Assembly: GCF_958295425.1 (NCBI RefSeq) | Contig: NC_081149.1 | Coordinates: forward strand, 14,631,090 to 14,695,089 | Direction of reading: 5' to 3' | Length of the DNA: 64,000 nt | DNA from: Solea solea | Lineage: Eukaryota; Chordata; Actinopteri; Pleuronectiformes; Soleidae | Shown here: one piece after another, positions 35,501-48,600 of the stretch | Position numbering within the stretch: the first letter of the stretch is position 1 | How the letters are laid out: each line of letters begins with the position of its first letter | The notes under the pieces: generated by a model | What the model was told of the DNA's origin: nothing | What the model saw: only the letters and a program-made list of their open reading frames with translations | The model's database searches: none | Program-made: the position numbers and the translations under genes

Positions 35501-38500
35501 TCAGCACTGAGGCCCTTCAGTTGCAGCGTTTGTACGACTCCTGTGCTGCATACCTTGCTGAGCTCGTGCAGTATGAGGGGGCTACCGACCATCGACTCGA
35601 CCATCGGCTGGCACTCGAGGACCCTCTTCCTCTCTTCGGCAACGTCTCGGTCCTCTGGAAGAAGTGCGGCATCCTCTATAAGAGGTAACTGACATACACA
35701 CAGATGCATGAATTAATAAGCATGACAAAAATGTACCATAACTATAACACGTGCTGCTATTTAATGTTATTAGTTTTACAAAAAAAAGCTCTGAAAAGTG
35801 TACATTATTACCACCTCATATTCTTTTTACATTTGAAGTCGGAAATCTGAATCTGTTTTATTATACATTTAATTGCAAACTTTGAAGATTTCCATGGAAA
35901 GCTTAAAAATAACACTTCTCATTGCTCCAACACTTCCGCTACCTGTTTGCGTCGTCTACTAAGGGACGTGAGAACCCTCCAGAGAGTGTGGACACACTGG
36001 AGCTCGATGACAAACAGCAGACAGATATAAACCACTCCCTGAATCGAAAAGGCCACAAGGAAGCGTCCCACACCAGGCTCTGACATTGAGAAGTAGTTTG
36101 TCTGGTAGGTGATGTCTAAAACCAGAGGACACAAAGTTATGTGAGGGCATAGCAGACTTAAAACATAAAGCAAGGGAAAACTGACATGGAATTGTATTTT
36201 AAACACTTTTTATGACAATAATGCTTATTAAGAATAATAATAATAATAATATTAATAATAATTGCCTTACTGAAATGTTTTTTTGGGGTGTCCATTTTGC
36301 AGAAAAATCCTGTCTACTGTAAACTAACCTAGCAAACAACTGCATCAGAAAGTGTGTATTACTGTTTTTTTACGATCTGTTTTTATTCTTTTTATATTGC
36401 TATAGAAATAAATTTGGGTTGGATCTCATTATCGTAGACCTCATTTATGCAACACTTACTTAAGTACTTGCAGAGTGACTGGCTGAAAGGACCGGAGGTA
36501 CAAAATGAGATGAATTCGTAGTTCTGGTAGAACTGGCTGAAGGACATTCCGAGGCAGTAGTTTGGGAAGATCAGGAACACCTTATCCAGTAAGCGTGACA
36601 TGTCCTGCAGGTTCAACTCTAGACCAAGGAAACAATGGATGATAGTTGTGACGAAGCAGTATTTTCCTTTTAACTTTTTTCTCCTGATATTTTATATTTT
36701 CCATCTGAACCTGTGTTCTCACTGCCTTTTCAAAAAGCCACTTGTTTTGGAAAGATTTTGGAAAATTGCTCAGTAGAAGTTGCAAGAAGATGAGCTTTCA
36801 CTGGACACAATGATTCTGGAAACTCCTAATCTCTGTTTCCCTGTGAACTTGAATTTAAATGAACATAAACACTGTTGACATTTCAAACACTTAAGTCCAG
36901 CCCATTACTCAATGGTCAATTCAAAATATAACAAGTTTAATGGAATCTACATTGGAAAAAGTAAGGGTTAAATTATTTTTGACACCAGACTATTATGGGT
37001 GCATTATTATGGGGTTGCTAGGTTATGTTAGTTTGTCTAAAATATGTCTTTTAGAGCGAGTCTTAGATTAGGTCAACTTATGTAATGTGTCTTCCAACCT
37101 CAAATAAATAAAACTCCTGATGAGTTAAAAACAGTTAAAGGGGACATATTACGCAAAATCAACTTTTTAACCATTTTAATACTTATATTTGGGACTCTGG
37201 GGGCCCTACCAGTCACCAAAGTGTGGAAAAAGAATACTCCGTCATGTTTTCGTGGTTCCCCTAAGTGTAAGTACAGGCGATAAAACACTCGATGTTGAAT
37301 TCCCTGCGTTTATGACGTCAGCATGCGCATTTCACCGCGAATGTTACCGCCCCACCAGTAAGTTTACTTCGAGAGCTCCACCTTAGCTCCACCTTGTCCC
37401 TGCGAGAGTGCAGGCGAGGGAGGAAGAGCGGTATTATGTCAACGCGGAGGGACAAGTGTGCTGTTCGTGGCTGCACAGTGGAGCACAGTGTTTTACACAA
37501 ACTTCCACAGAGGATTTGATATATGAAGCTAATGTGCCGGATAAAGTCAGCAAACGTGTGTTCGTGTGTTCGCACTAGACAGCGGTCGCCGTATTTAGTC
37601 AGGGGACGTATTTCACCGACGTACAAACACACACACGTTGTTAAGAAAAGGTCACATAGATCTCATAACTGACCATTCTGACACGTCCTAATTAAAAATA
37701 TTTGTTCAGTACGTCCTCCATGACCGGAGCACAGACTCAGTCTGATACAATCACATATACAGCGGCCGCTCGCCACTGGCGATCAGCGGTGCTGCACTCT
37801 CTGTGCAGAGGTGCTGCACTCTCTGTGAAAATCACCACCGCTGATCGCCACCGCTGATCGCCAGCGGCGAGCCGCCTAAACGGCCGCTGTATGCGACTGA
37901 TCGCCAGCTCCGGTGCAGACCGGCGACTATGCTCCGGAGACCTCGCCACCGCGGCACCGCTGATCGCCACCGCGGCACCGCTGATCGCCAGCGGCGAGCC
38001 GCCTAAACGGCCGCTGTATGCGTTTAGGCAGCTCGCCTCTCGCCGCTGGCGATCAGCGGTGCCGCGGTGACGAGGTCTCCGGAGCATAGTCACCGGTCTG
38101 ATACAGTAACAAACAGCGCCAGCTTATGCAGCTCGCCGCGCGCCGCTGGCGATCAGTGGTGCTGTTCCTAAGTGTTTTTAACTGATTAACAGTTCGGCAC
38201 TGTTCGGCTCGATCCTTATGTAGAACGTCTCTTCCTGTGACGGCACTCGGGCTGTTTTCTGCTCACGCTGCCATGTTGATATTGTCAGAGAACTAGTGGA
38301 GGGAGGGGGAGACGAATAGAGCTGTAAAGCGCTGTAACGAGGACAAATCAGAAACCCCCTGGAAGAAGTGGGTGTGTGTTTGCCTGTGTCTCATTTGCAT
38401 GTAAAGGGACCATGCACGAAAACCGAGCGTTCTGAAAGGGGCGGGCTTAGCAGGGTTATTGAACTGCTATTGTGCTTCATCCTTATGGTATTTTGACCAA

Positions 38501-41500
38501 GGCATGTCACTGACATGTTCATTAGGACACCAGGGAACTATTTTAATGGGGGAAATAGGGTATAATATGTCCCCTTTAAAGCATCTAACATTTTTTTTTT
38601 TTTTTTTTTTTTAAATGTGCCGTCTTGTAATCGGTTCAGTATGACACTTTCCTGATGTCTACCAGTGCTAGGAGCCAGCGTTTCCTCTCACCTGGGATGG
38701 TCATAATAGTGACGGCCAGGAAGGTGGCCGTGCCAGAGATCATGTTGAAGATAGTAAGGCGAGTGTAGGCAGTAGCAGCAGTGGAGAAGAAAAAGCTCAG
38801 GAGATACATCAGAGGCACTATAGCCCAACCATAGAGCATCAGTAACAGCAACACATCGACCAAGTGGTTCTCCTCTACAAAAGCCTTGACTCCAAACGCC
38901 TGGAACACCACCTGAGACCGGCAAACACAACATGACGGACAGTTCAATCAATCACCTTTAGTCTGAACAAATCAAGCCCGTCTCGATATCCTAATCCCAT
39001 ACGAGTCAAACATCAGATGTCACACTCACCAGCATGAGGAGGCAGGGCAACAGGAAGTTGACCAGGTCCCACAGCAGTGCTGAAAACCAGAAGTTTGACA
39101 GGTAGACACCGCTGACCTGCTGCACGTGCTTGGATTTGATGGAGGACTCGGTCACAAGCAGCAGGGCGAAGGTGCTGGACAGGGAGGCCATGCCGTACAT
39201 CAGGTTGATGGCGATGGCAAAGCCCATCTTACTCCTGCAGGAGGAAGGAAAGGTCAGGGATGACAGTCAGAGTTTAAAGAAAAACTGCACAAAAGACGTG
39301 AAGTGTTTAATACTCCACTGGCAGGATCCACACTCATACAGATGAGTCTATAATCAATGCTCAAATGTTTTAATTATGCTTTTTTGTCACTTATTGGAAA
39401 CAAGTTGTAAACACACAAAGACATGTAATCACCTTTTTTTTTAGCTGTTAATAGCTATGCTGATTATTAACTTATTGAGTAGTTGAAATCAAAATGATTA
39501 CTCTGTTGTAACTCTAAGCCTTTTTCAGCCTTTTACTTAAGACTGATTAAATATTACAAGCATAAAATTATATCTTGAGGCTCAACCTGCGGACTCAGGT
39601 AACAATTCAATTTTCACTCCTTTGAACTAAGACAGTGTCTTTTGACATTATTTTAAATATGTAGTAATCAGACATTTCTAAATCATATTTAAGAGAATAG
39701 ATAAGGGATAACAGAATGACCTTGACAGTGAGTTTGTACCAGTGCTTCCCAAAAGTCTTCTCTTTACATTTATATCCTGTCTCTTTTCTCAGAAAATCAA
39801 TCTATTTGTAGTAAAAATGGATTTTATGTGAGGCCTGGATGTCAAATCACTTTCCATTAGCAAATCACTGTAGAGTACAGCTGCTTAAAACGTCTTTGAA
39901 AGCCAACAACGGATTAAGCTCTTAGTAAGCAACTATCAAAACCAGCTGCTCCCCACCGGGAACAACGTTCAGCAGCAGGGAATTAATATACATGTGGCAC
40001 CTTTGAGTAGTTGATATCAGGCAAATTAATCCCCACCCCTCTAGTATTAACAAAAGAGTGCAGCTGCTACAAAACTCAGGCTTTTAACGGGTGTAGAACC
40101 AGGAAAATAGATCACATAACTATAATGTAAGCCTTGTTTCAGGTACAGCACCTGCATACATTTACGACTGCTGCTTGTCTGAGTTTGATTTGATGTGATT
40201 TTGATCACATTTTCATTATAATTATTATTACTCACTCTGTGAGCTGACTCTGGGCAATCTCCGACAGGTTGCGTGGCATGGGGTAGTTTCCCGTCTCGAT
40301 AGAGGCGTTTGGCCCCGCTATGAGCTGAAACAGGGCATTGTCCACCATCATGAGTGCCGTGGCAGGAGTATGGTAGCCCTGGTTGTTGAAGTAGGCCGTC
40401 GCCTCGGTGTACTGGCTGCGGCTGCTGCCGCGGAAAGCGGCACCCACTACGCAGCGCTCACTAAAGCTGCCGCCCTCCTCTTCTGCCTGGGTCAGGATGT
40501 ACTCAGTAATGTCTGAGAGGAGCATCAGAGAGAGGACATAACATGGTCAGTAACAATCAACTATGCAGGTTAAACCCTATCTTTGGCCTTGTTTGGACCT
40601 GGTATTAACATCCGTCCTCAGGAATCCAGTTTCAACCATTAGAAAATCAAAATCCTATGGTAATTAGTGTTGAAAACACTAAGTGGCAGTGGCTGCATAT
40701 GAATTATCATATGAGTGCGGATTCCTGTGAAACTACTGACGCTCAGAGACGTCAGCTGAGGAGGTGATCGCTGATGTGATGACGGAACTGGAACTCATGC
40801 AAACACTCAGGAAACGCTGTCAATACCAGGTCTAAACAGGGTCTTCGTGTCCCCGTGCTCACCCGTGATGTTGATGAATTGGCCGAGCTGTGCAGAGAGC
40901 TGTGACCTATATACATTTGCCAGGTCAGTAGCCAGAAGACTCGCTCCAGGAGAAAGAGCCAAAGGGACCTTGGTAGTTCCGTAGCGACTGAGGGCCAGCT
41001 TAAGCTGAGGAGCGTCCTTGTGATTGGGTAAAGTGCGTGCCACGACTAAGGCCACGACAGTGAAGACCAAAGGCACCAGGAACTGAGCGACCATCACCTT
41101 CCAGTTCCTCCAGCTGTACAATGCCCTCTTCAGGAACATGGCGTAAAACTGCTGCAAATACAGTCTGACCTGGGGGAGGAGAGAAGATGAAATAAAAACG
41201 TAAGACGTGTCATTTGAGATGCACAAAAAGTTTCCTCTTATCTCACCCCTGTGTTCAGTTTGATGTTGGAGCAGTCCTCCGAGATGAGCGTGCCGCTGTC
41301 CGTGAAGTCCGTGACGTCGGTCATTCCGCTGATACTGCTGGCATCATCTGTGGTCCAGTCATGGGAGCGTCTCTCATGTTGGTACTGCAGCGCAGGCAGC
41401 TGGATCGCCTGGATGTCCAAACTAGAATCTACCAGCTTTCCCACTCTGAAGACACAAATAATGCTGTGACTATTTAAATGACAACCATTTTACTCAGCTG

Positions 41501-44500
41501 GAAAACACTGGACACGAGAAAATGAGCGAAATGAATAAACGTTCAACAGCAGCTCTAGTTGCCGTTGCTGACGTCCCTTGAATAAAGGAGTGAAGCATTT
41601 ACTGTATGGCCAGAAACGGTCTGCAAGTAATAAGGCCTGTGAAACATGTATTTCTTGGCACTGGCAGTTACACTGTTACACACTTGTGGAAATAGCAGTG
41701 TCAGGCTTTTGCAGAAGAAATGCTCTTGTGCTCGTTGCCACAGATACACACATTATGTCCACAGGGAAGCAGAAATAACTGCTCATTAGGGAGCAGGAGG
41801 CAGCTGAGAGTGAGATGTGTAAACAAAGGGGTGAAGATCTCAGCCATGTTTGTGCCTCTTTACACTACATTTTTTACACCAAGGTTCAGTGGTTGTTCGT
41901 TTGATTTTTTTCCCCATTCAAAAGGCATTTCATGAATGTGGCATTGAAACCATTTTAATTTGTGTCGCATTAATTAGATGCGACACAAATGAATCAAAAT
42001 AAACATAGGACTCCAGAACTGATTCATAAATACAAATCTACTTTCTATTTAAAAAAATAACATCAATTATACCTAACAAAAGGAGAGTTACCCACAGAGA
42101 CTGTGACTTCTGTTGATACACAAACACAAAAATGTTTTTTTACCTGAGGAAAACTTCTTCCATGGTGGTTACAGAAGCTCCATAGCTGGCGATGCCCAGT
42201 TCCTCCCTGTTCATCTCCAGCTCAGCGAACAGCAGCTCAAATCTGAGTGGTGACACCAACAGTATTAATTAATCAGCAAAACACGTCGTTATACACTCGT
42301 CAGCTCTTGATTCTGTAATAACAAACTGAAGAGTTTAATCAGATATTCATTCGTGAAAATTATAACCCACTCTGAGACACTCTATACCACGATTCCTTTC
42401 AAAGACCTCAACATCTTTCAGCTGTTCAGTTCAGCAGAGGAGATTTCTGGGTCTTTCTAACCGTTAAGCCACTTCATGCTTTTTTGTGAATTTTCTACAT
42501 AAGATTAAAAATTAAAAAAAGGGACTCACTTGCTGGTGCTTTCCTTGGGTAAAATGTAAGAGAGCTCGGCTCCGGCGCTGCTCTCCAGCGTGGCATTGGG
42601 AACATACATGTGGACAAGGCGGCTGATCTCGGACACATTACAAAGGGCGTCCTTCACTATCACCATGTGGTAGCCGGCACCTGGCGAGCAGAGGAAAGTA
42701 ATATGACTTTTTTTGAAGCAATTACAGTGTGTGTTTTGACTGAATAACGTCCAAGTTTCTTATTTAAAGCACCTCTATTATATATGACCAATTACCTTTG
42801 GTGACATGCAGTGTGTACAGAAAGGTTTTGTGTTGCTACTAAGAGTTTGTTAAAAATAGAAGCTGCTAATAACCTGCTGTGTAGAAAACAGTGTCTTTCC
42901 TCTTTAGCAAGAATGTTTAAACTAACTAAACATAAATAAAAACTATTTGTCAACTAGTCCACATCACTTCTGTACGACTACGAGTATTAGGGCCACATTG
43001 ATGGAAAAAAAACATTCACAGACTTCGAGAATAAAGTCTTAATTTATGAGATTAAAGCCGTACATATACGAGAATAAATTTGTGATAATCTAACCTGTTG
43101 TTTTAGAAGAGGAGAGCAAGAAAACGCATCTTTTCCGCAGAAAGAACCAGGCGGACTTGGAGGAAATCGCTGCTTTTGTGCAGGGGTAAATGGCTCGAAC
43201 TGGTCCACTTCAGGGTGATCGGTGGATGCATCAGCTGGCCGTTCAGAGGGGTTTTTTGGTTTCTCTAGTTTATCACATGAATCCATATACTATAAGGCAC
43301 TGGGGTCTCTGCAGGAGTACTGCACTACTACTGCTCGCCAGACCTCGACTCAGTCGACCAGTTCCAGCTAGTTTCTCCTCCACAAAAGCAGCGATTTACT
43401 TTTCAAAGTCCTGATACTTGACAATGTGATGCTCATGTGCCAAAAGTATCTCCTTGTTTGTGAAACCTATAGTACAACTCCACGAAATGCACCGCAGCTC
43501 TCATTTTAACAACTCTCCTCTTCTAAAACAACAGGTTAGTATATTACGACTTTAATCTCATAAATTTACGACTTTATTATCGAAGTCTGTATAAAACATT
43601 TTTCTCAGTGTGGCCCTAATACTCCGTCGTACTTCTGAGACGACTTGCTTGTTGCTTGTTGTTTTCCACAGCAGCCTTCACTGACCATATTTGTTCTTCA
43701 GGAAAAGCGATGAGCCGCAACACTGCAGCTCTCCTCCTGCCATGATGGCGATGCGGTCGCCGAGTAGGTCCGCCTCGTCCATGAAGTGTGTGGTGAGCAG
43801 AATGGTGCGACCAGATTTCTCCCCTTGCAGAAGGTCCCAGGTTGCACGTCGAGCAGATGGGTCCATGCCCGACGTGGGCTCATCCAACATCACAACCTGA
43901 AACGTGGGTTTAGTTAGGAAGACGCGCTCAATGAGGAGGACAAGGGGATATGATAATGAAAGACGCGTGTGAACCTCTTTACCTTGGAATCACCAATGAG
44001 GGCAATGCCAATAGACAGTTTTCTCTTCATGCCACCCGAGAGGGTCTTGGAGCGAGCGTGCCGCTTGTTCTCAAGGTTCAGGATCCGAATGATTCTGTCC
44101 ACCTCGTCTGGAGTCTTGTTTTTGGAGAAGCCTTTCAACTGGATATGATGGAGAAAATGATATGATAATCAAACTGCATTGTGCACATTTTTTTTATGTG
44201 ACAGGATAATGTGAGTACCTGCGCGTAAAACAGCAGGTGCTCTCTGACAGTGAGGTTATCGAATAACACATCGTGCTGCGGACACAGTCCCAGACTGCGG
44301 CGGATCAGAGCCATGTCCTGACAGATGTCGTACCCATTGATATAAGCCCTGCCGCCGCTGGGTGGGAAGAGACCTGCAAACACAAACATAAAGGCAGTTT
44401 AGTTGAGTGTTGTTGGGGTGGCGTGTGTGCTTAGCATGTATGTGAGTATAACCATGTCCAGCTCACCTGTCAGCATGGACAGTGTTGTTGTCTTTCCAGC

Positions 44501-45552
44501 ACCGTTATGTCCCAGCAGCACTGTGATCTGTCCCTCAAACATGTTCAGCGTGAGATCATGCACTGCTTTCCGTGTCTTGTTGCCCACTTTAAAGTCCTGT
44601 AAAGGTAACAAACCCAAAATAGTTAAATAAAATGCCTGACACAGAATCGCCCGCTCTTTTGTTGCCAAGTACATTTACACATACAAGGAATTTGACTTGG
44701 AGTTGTGGTGCATTGAAATAGAACATACACAAGGTGCAGTGGGTGCAAATGAATTATTAACCAATTTACAGTGAGGGGAAATGCACGCCCTACACCATAC
44801 TGTTCAAAGTGATCTATTTTGTTGCTCACCTTAACAAGGTGTTTAATCTTGATCCCAGAGACAAGTCCGGCTGGCTCCTCCTCAATAAACTCTCCTTTTA
44901 GAGCCTTTTCTGCATCCTCTTCTTCCTCCTTCTCATTCAACAGAGCCATGCGAGGGCTGCTGCACCAGTATGACGGCTGCAGAGGAGGAGATTGAGCGGG
45001 ACAGAGTTCAGGAAAAAGAAAAGTGTGTATGAGACCGGTACATAACAATATCAGTATTCATTTCTTAAAAGGGGAGCAGGATGTGCTCTTTTATGCAGTA
45101 AAGCAAGCAAGGTAAATGGTTTTCTGTAACATTTATTTTCCTTCTTCTCTGGTTTTTCATGGCAATTTGCATTTGTAGTGTTGCATTACTAATTCTTTTC
45201 ACCTTGACCAAAGTCTTTAAAATGTAGCGATATTTGACTTTCATACAAAATAGACAACCTTTAAAAGTGTAACAAGTACTGTATTTCAAAACAAGATAAT
45301 GTAATCAATATATACAGTTTAAAATGTAACAGATATCAGTGAAAAACATGTATTAAGACTATCTTACAGGGAAGTGATTATGATTATGAGGGGAATTGTA
45401 TTCATGTCTCCTATGTACAATTCTTTTAAGATTGAATTTGCAAATGACTGCTCGATAAATGATTTTTAATTCTGAAAGAAAACAATTTCACTTTTGATCT
45501 GTCCATACTTACACCAAACTCATATGTTTGCATTTGGTTAAATCCTTGGTTA

Positions 45553-45615
<63 letters not shown>

Positions 45616-48600
45616 TGCATGCGTGAATGCCGTGGTGCACAGCATACCAGCACAAAGAAGTAAGATGGGAGAGGCACTCCGTATTCCCCAGGAAAAACTG
45701 CTTCCATGTACCAGGCCACCAGCCCATAGAGCACAGAGTCAAAGAGCAGCAAGGCCAGAACCTGGGCCATGGAGAAGTCATCATCCACCGTGACAGAGTC
45801 AAACAAGTTAGACCACTGGATTCCTGTGCCTGGAGAGAAAACATCGCAATTTCTTTTTAAACATAAAGAACAAAAAAAAATCCATATTTATCAATTTCTA
45901 TTCAGCAACAACAATTTTTTTTTAGATAAAACAAAGTCTAAGATTTCAGTTCCTTCTAACTCTCTCTAATAGTGCATTTGAGGAAATAGTCATTTCGAGG
46001 TTCGGTATAATTATTCTACTATTTAATATTACAGAAGATAGCTCAATAGATTAATCAGTAATGACAATAAGTGGTATTTGCAGTCTCTGATTGACACATT
46101 TTATTTTGCGATCAAATCTCACCTTTGCCTTCAAACATTCCAATGAGCTGGGCACCCATGGCCATGGCTACGTTGGATATGAGGCAGGCCGACACCTTCT
46201 GTGCGTGGCTCAGTAAGTCGTAACGTGGCCAGAGGAACAAATAAGGCAAGTAGCTCAGGAAATAAATGAAGCCGCCTGCTGCCGCTGCCACGTTGGCTGA
46301 AATAAAAAAGAATCAGTATTTAGCACTTTTCAACCAAGACAAGAGATGTATTTTGGCTGCGAACCCATTTCTCTAAGGATTTGAGATTAAATATAAATAA
46401 GGAATAAAAGGTGGAGCAGCGTGGATGTGGAGAACAAAAGCAGTTTTTACTTCCATTTCTGAGCAGCGTCATAAGACATCTCAAAAGAGGAACATTGTGG
46501 TAGACAATGTGACATTCTGAGCTTGCCTGATTAAGTACCATCATCTGTTTCTGAAAGTGGGGAAGGTTGGGAGAAGTTTCCAGAGAGACAGCCCAAAGTT
46601 CCTCTTTGTTCAAAAATGGCACTGAAGGACCCTTTCACTCTTCTGGTTAGGCCTATTCTCTGTAAAAGTCCTACATCTTACTCCTTGCCACCCATCTTCC
46701 ACTTCCACTAAATAAAAGCCCTTAATCTTAGGCCAAAGGTGCAAGAATCATGAGATGAATTGTATTAAAGTGTAGAAAAAAATGTGGTTTCTTTGGCTTA
46801 GATTGACTTAGTTTGTCAAGAGTTGATCAAAGTGCTGTACATCGCATCAAGAATTAAAACAGGCCGGGATGTAAAACAATACAAAGAACAATAAAAACGG
46901 AATATAAAACCAATAAAACACACAATACAAGAGCAAAGCAAACGTAAAACATAACAACTGACAACTCTTACACACGCCAAGAAGAACTTTTTTTGCTGTC
47001 TTATATGGCATTTTTTTGCATGATGAGACATAAAGAATCTTGAATTCCTTGAGTTTTGATGTTACATAGACCTCAACATATTCGACCATTACTTTTGAGT
47101 CCAGGTCAAGATTTGCATCAAACTGCTTTCACAAAAATCAAACAGACAGACAGACAACCTGAATCTACAACCGCAGAGTGCAAAGGCATAAAAATGACAC
47201 TGAAGGTACTCATTATGGCAGAGCAACAAAGACAACCTATCTGGGCAGGTGACAGAGCCCATTGCATTACTCATAGGGCAGAAGTAAGATATGATTAATG
47301 GGGAGAAAAATTCAACACATCGCAGTAACCCAACAAAACCACTCTTTTCTTTTCTCCTCCGCTCTGTCCCTGTAGACAAAAAGGTCTCAGTCATGACCAT
47401 TCATCGCAAAATAAATCTGAACATATGGCTGCTAAATGAGCACTTGACCGCTTTGCAAAACTTTAAATAAGGCTGAGTCTGACAAGGGCTTTCAATCCGA
47501 GACGCTTTGCTGGTAGAATAGTACGTCCATGGACACCGGATTGAATGAGAAGCTCTGGATAAAAGCACAAAAAGGGAAAGTACAGATAACTGGGAAAAGG
47601 AACATTTCACACAGTTCAGCAGCGGAAAAAGCTCAGAACTGGAAGGTTTTATTTTGTGTCAAACTATCTATGCTGATATACTAAGTGTAGAGCTTTGTTT
47701 TTGGATCTTTTAGAGAGTGCACACTGTGGTACGCACACTGTACATTTCGGTGTTTTGTTAAAGGCAGCACAAAACAAAAGACTGACAGTCAAACAGAGAC
47801 ATATTTGTCGTTCTGAAAAAGAGGAGGCGAACGACACACAGACACACCTCGTGAGAAGAAGGCACTGATCATGAAGCTGAAGTTGATTGTGGCCACAGTG
47901 AAGACCAGCAGGAAGACAAAGACCAGCGTGGGGTCACTGTAGGACAGCACTGCTCCGTTAGGGCTCACCTGAAACAACCCATTCAGTTCCACTTTTCAGT
48001 TGTGAGCAAATCCTGCACTTAAAGTTTCAGTCATGGCATTATATTACTGTTTGACAATATCTGAAAATAATAGCATGGATTTTATGGCAAAATACAGCAA
48101 CGTTGTACTTAAAAGCAAGTGTCATTCTTGTTGAAAAAATCCTGGTCTCTGACAACAAGAATTAGTGCTTTAAAAGCTCAAAACTTGCACAACTACAAGC
48201 TGCAGATATTCACTGTAAACACTACTGTTATTGACTGAATACGTAGTTACGGTATTACATGGTGCAATGTCGGTTAAGTCATCTTAATCCGTTAGACAAG
48301 CTCACCTGGATACAGAGCAGCAGAGTAACAAAGAAGACAGATATAGAGAGGAAGAGGAGGAACATGAGGAACCAGGCGCTCCAGTGGAGCCAGTTGCTGA
48401 GACCCATCATCCTCATGTACTCCTGGGATGAATGAGAACAAGCAGAGGTAAAGGGTCAGTCGGCTATATTTACTTACTCATTTCAGTTTCAAAGAGAACC
48501 ACGGCAACACACCTTGAGCTTTCTCTCCTTTTCCTGCACAACGGAGCGTACTATGTTGAGGGAAGTGTAAGTGAAGCTGAGCACCAGTAACAGTGGCAGC

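Noticed and set aside
43044..43286. Minus-strand 80-residue frame starting [13 protein letters not shown]
   Set aside because: It lies inside the foldback element of abca3 intron 14, has no splice context and no recognised family.
45426..45860. Open frames with long Thr-His or Val-Cys runs
   Set aside because: They read through the GT microsatellite; only the exon 45648-45829 within them is real.
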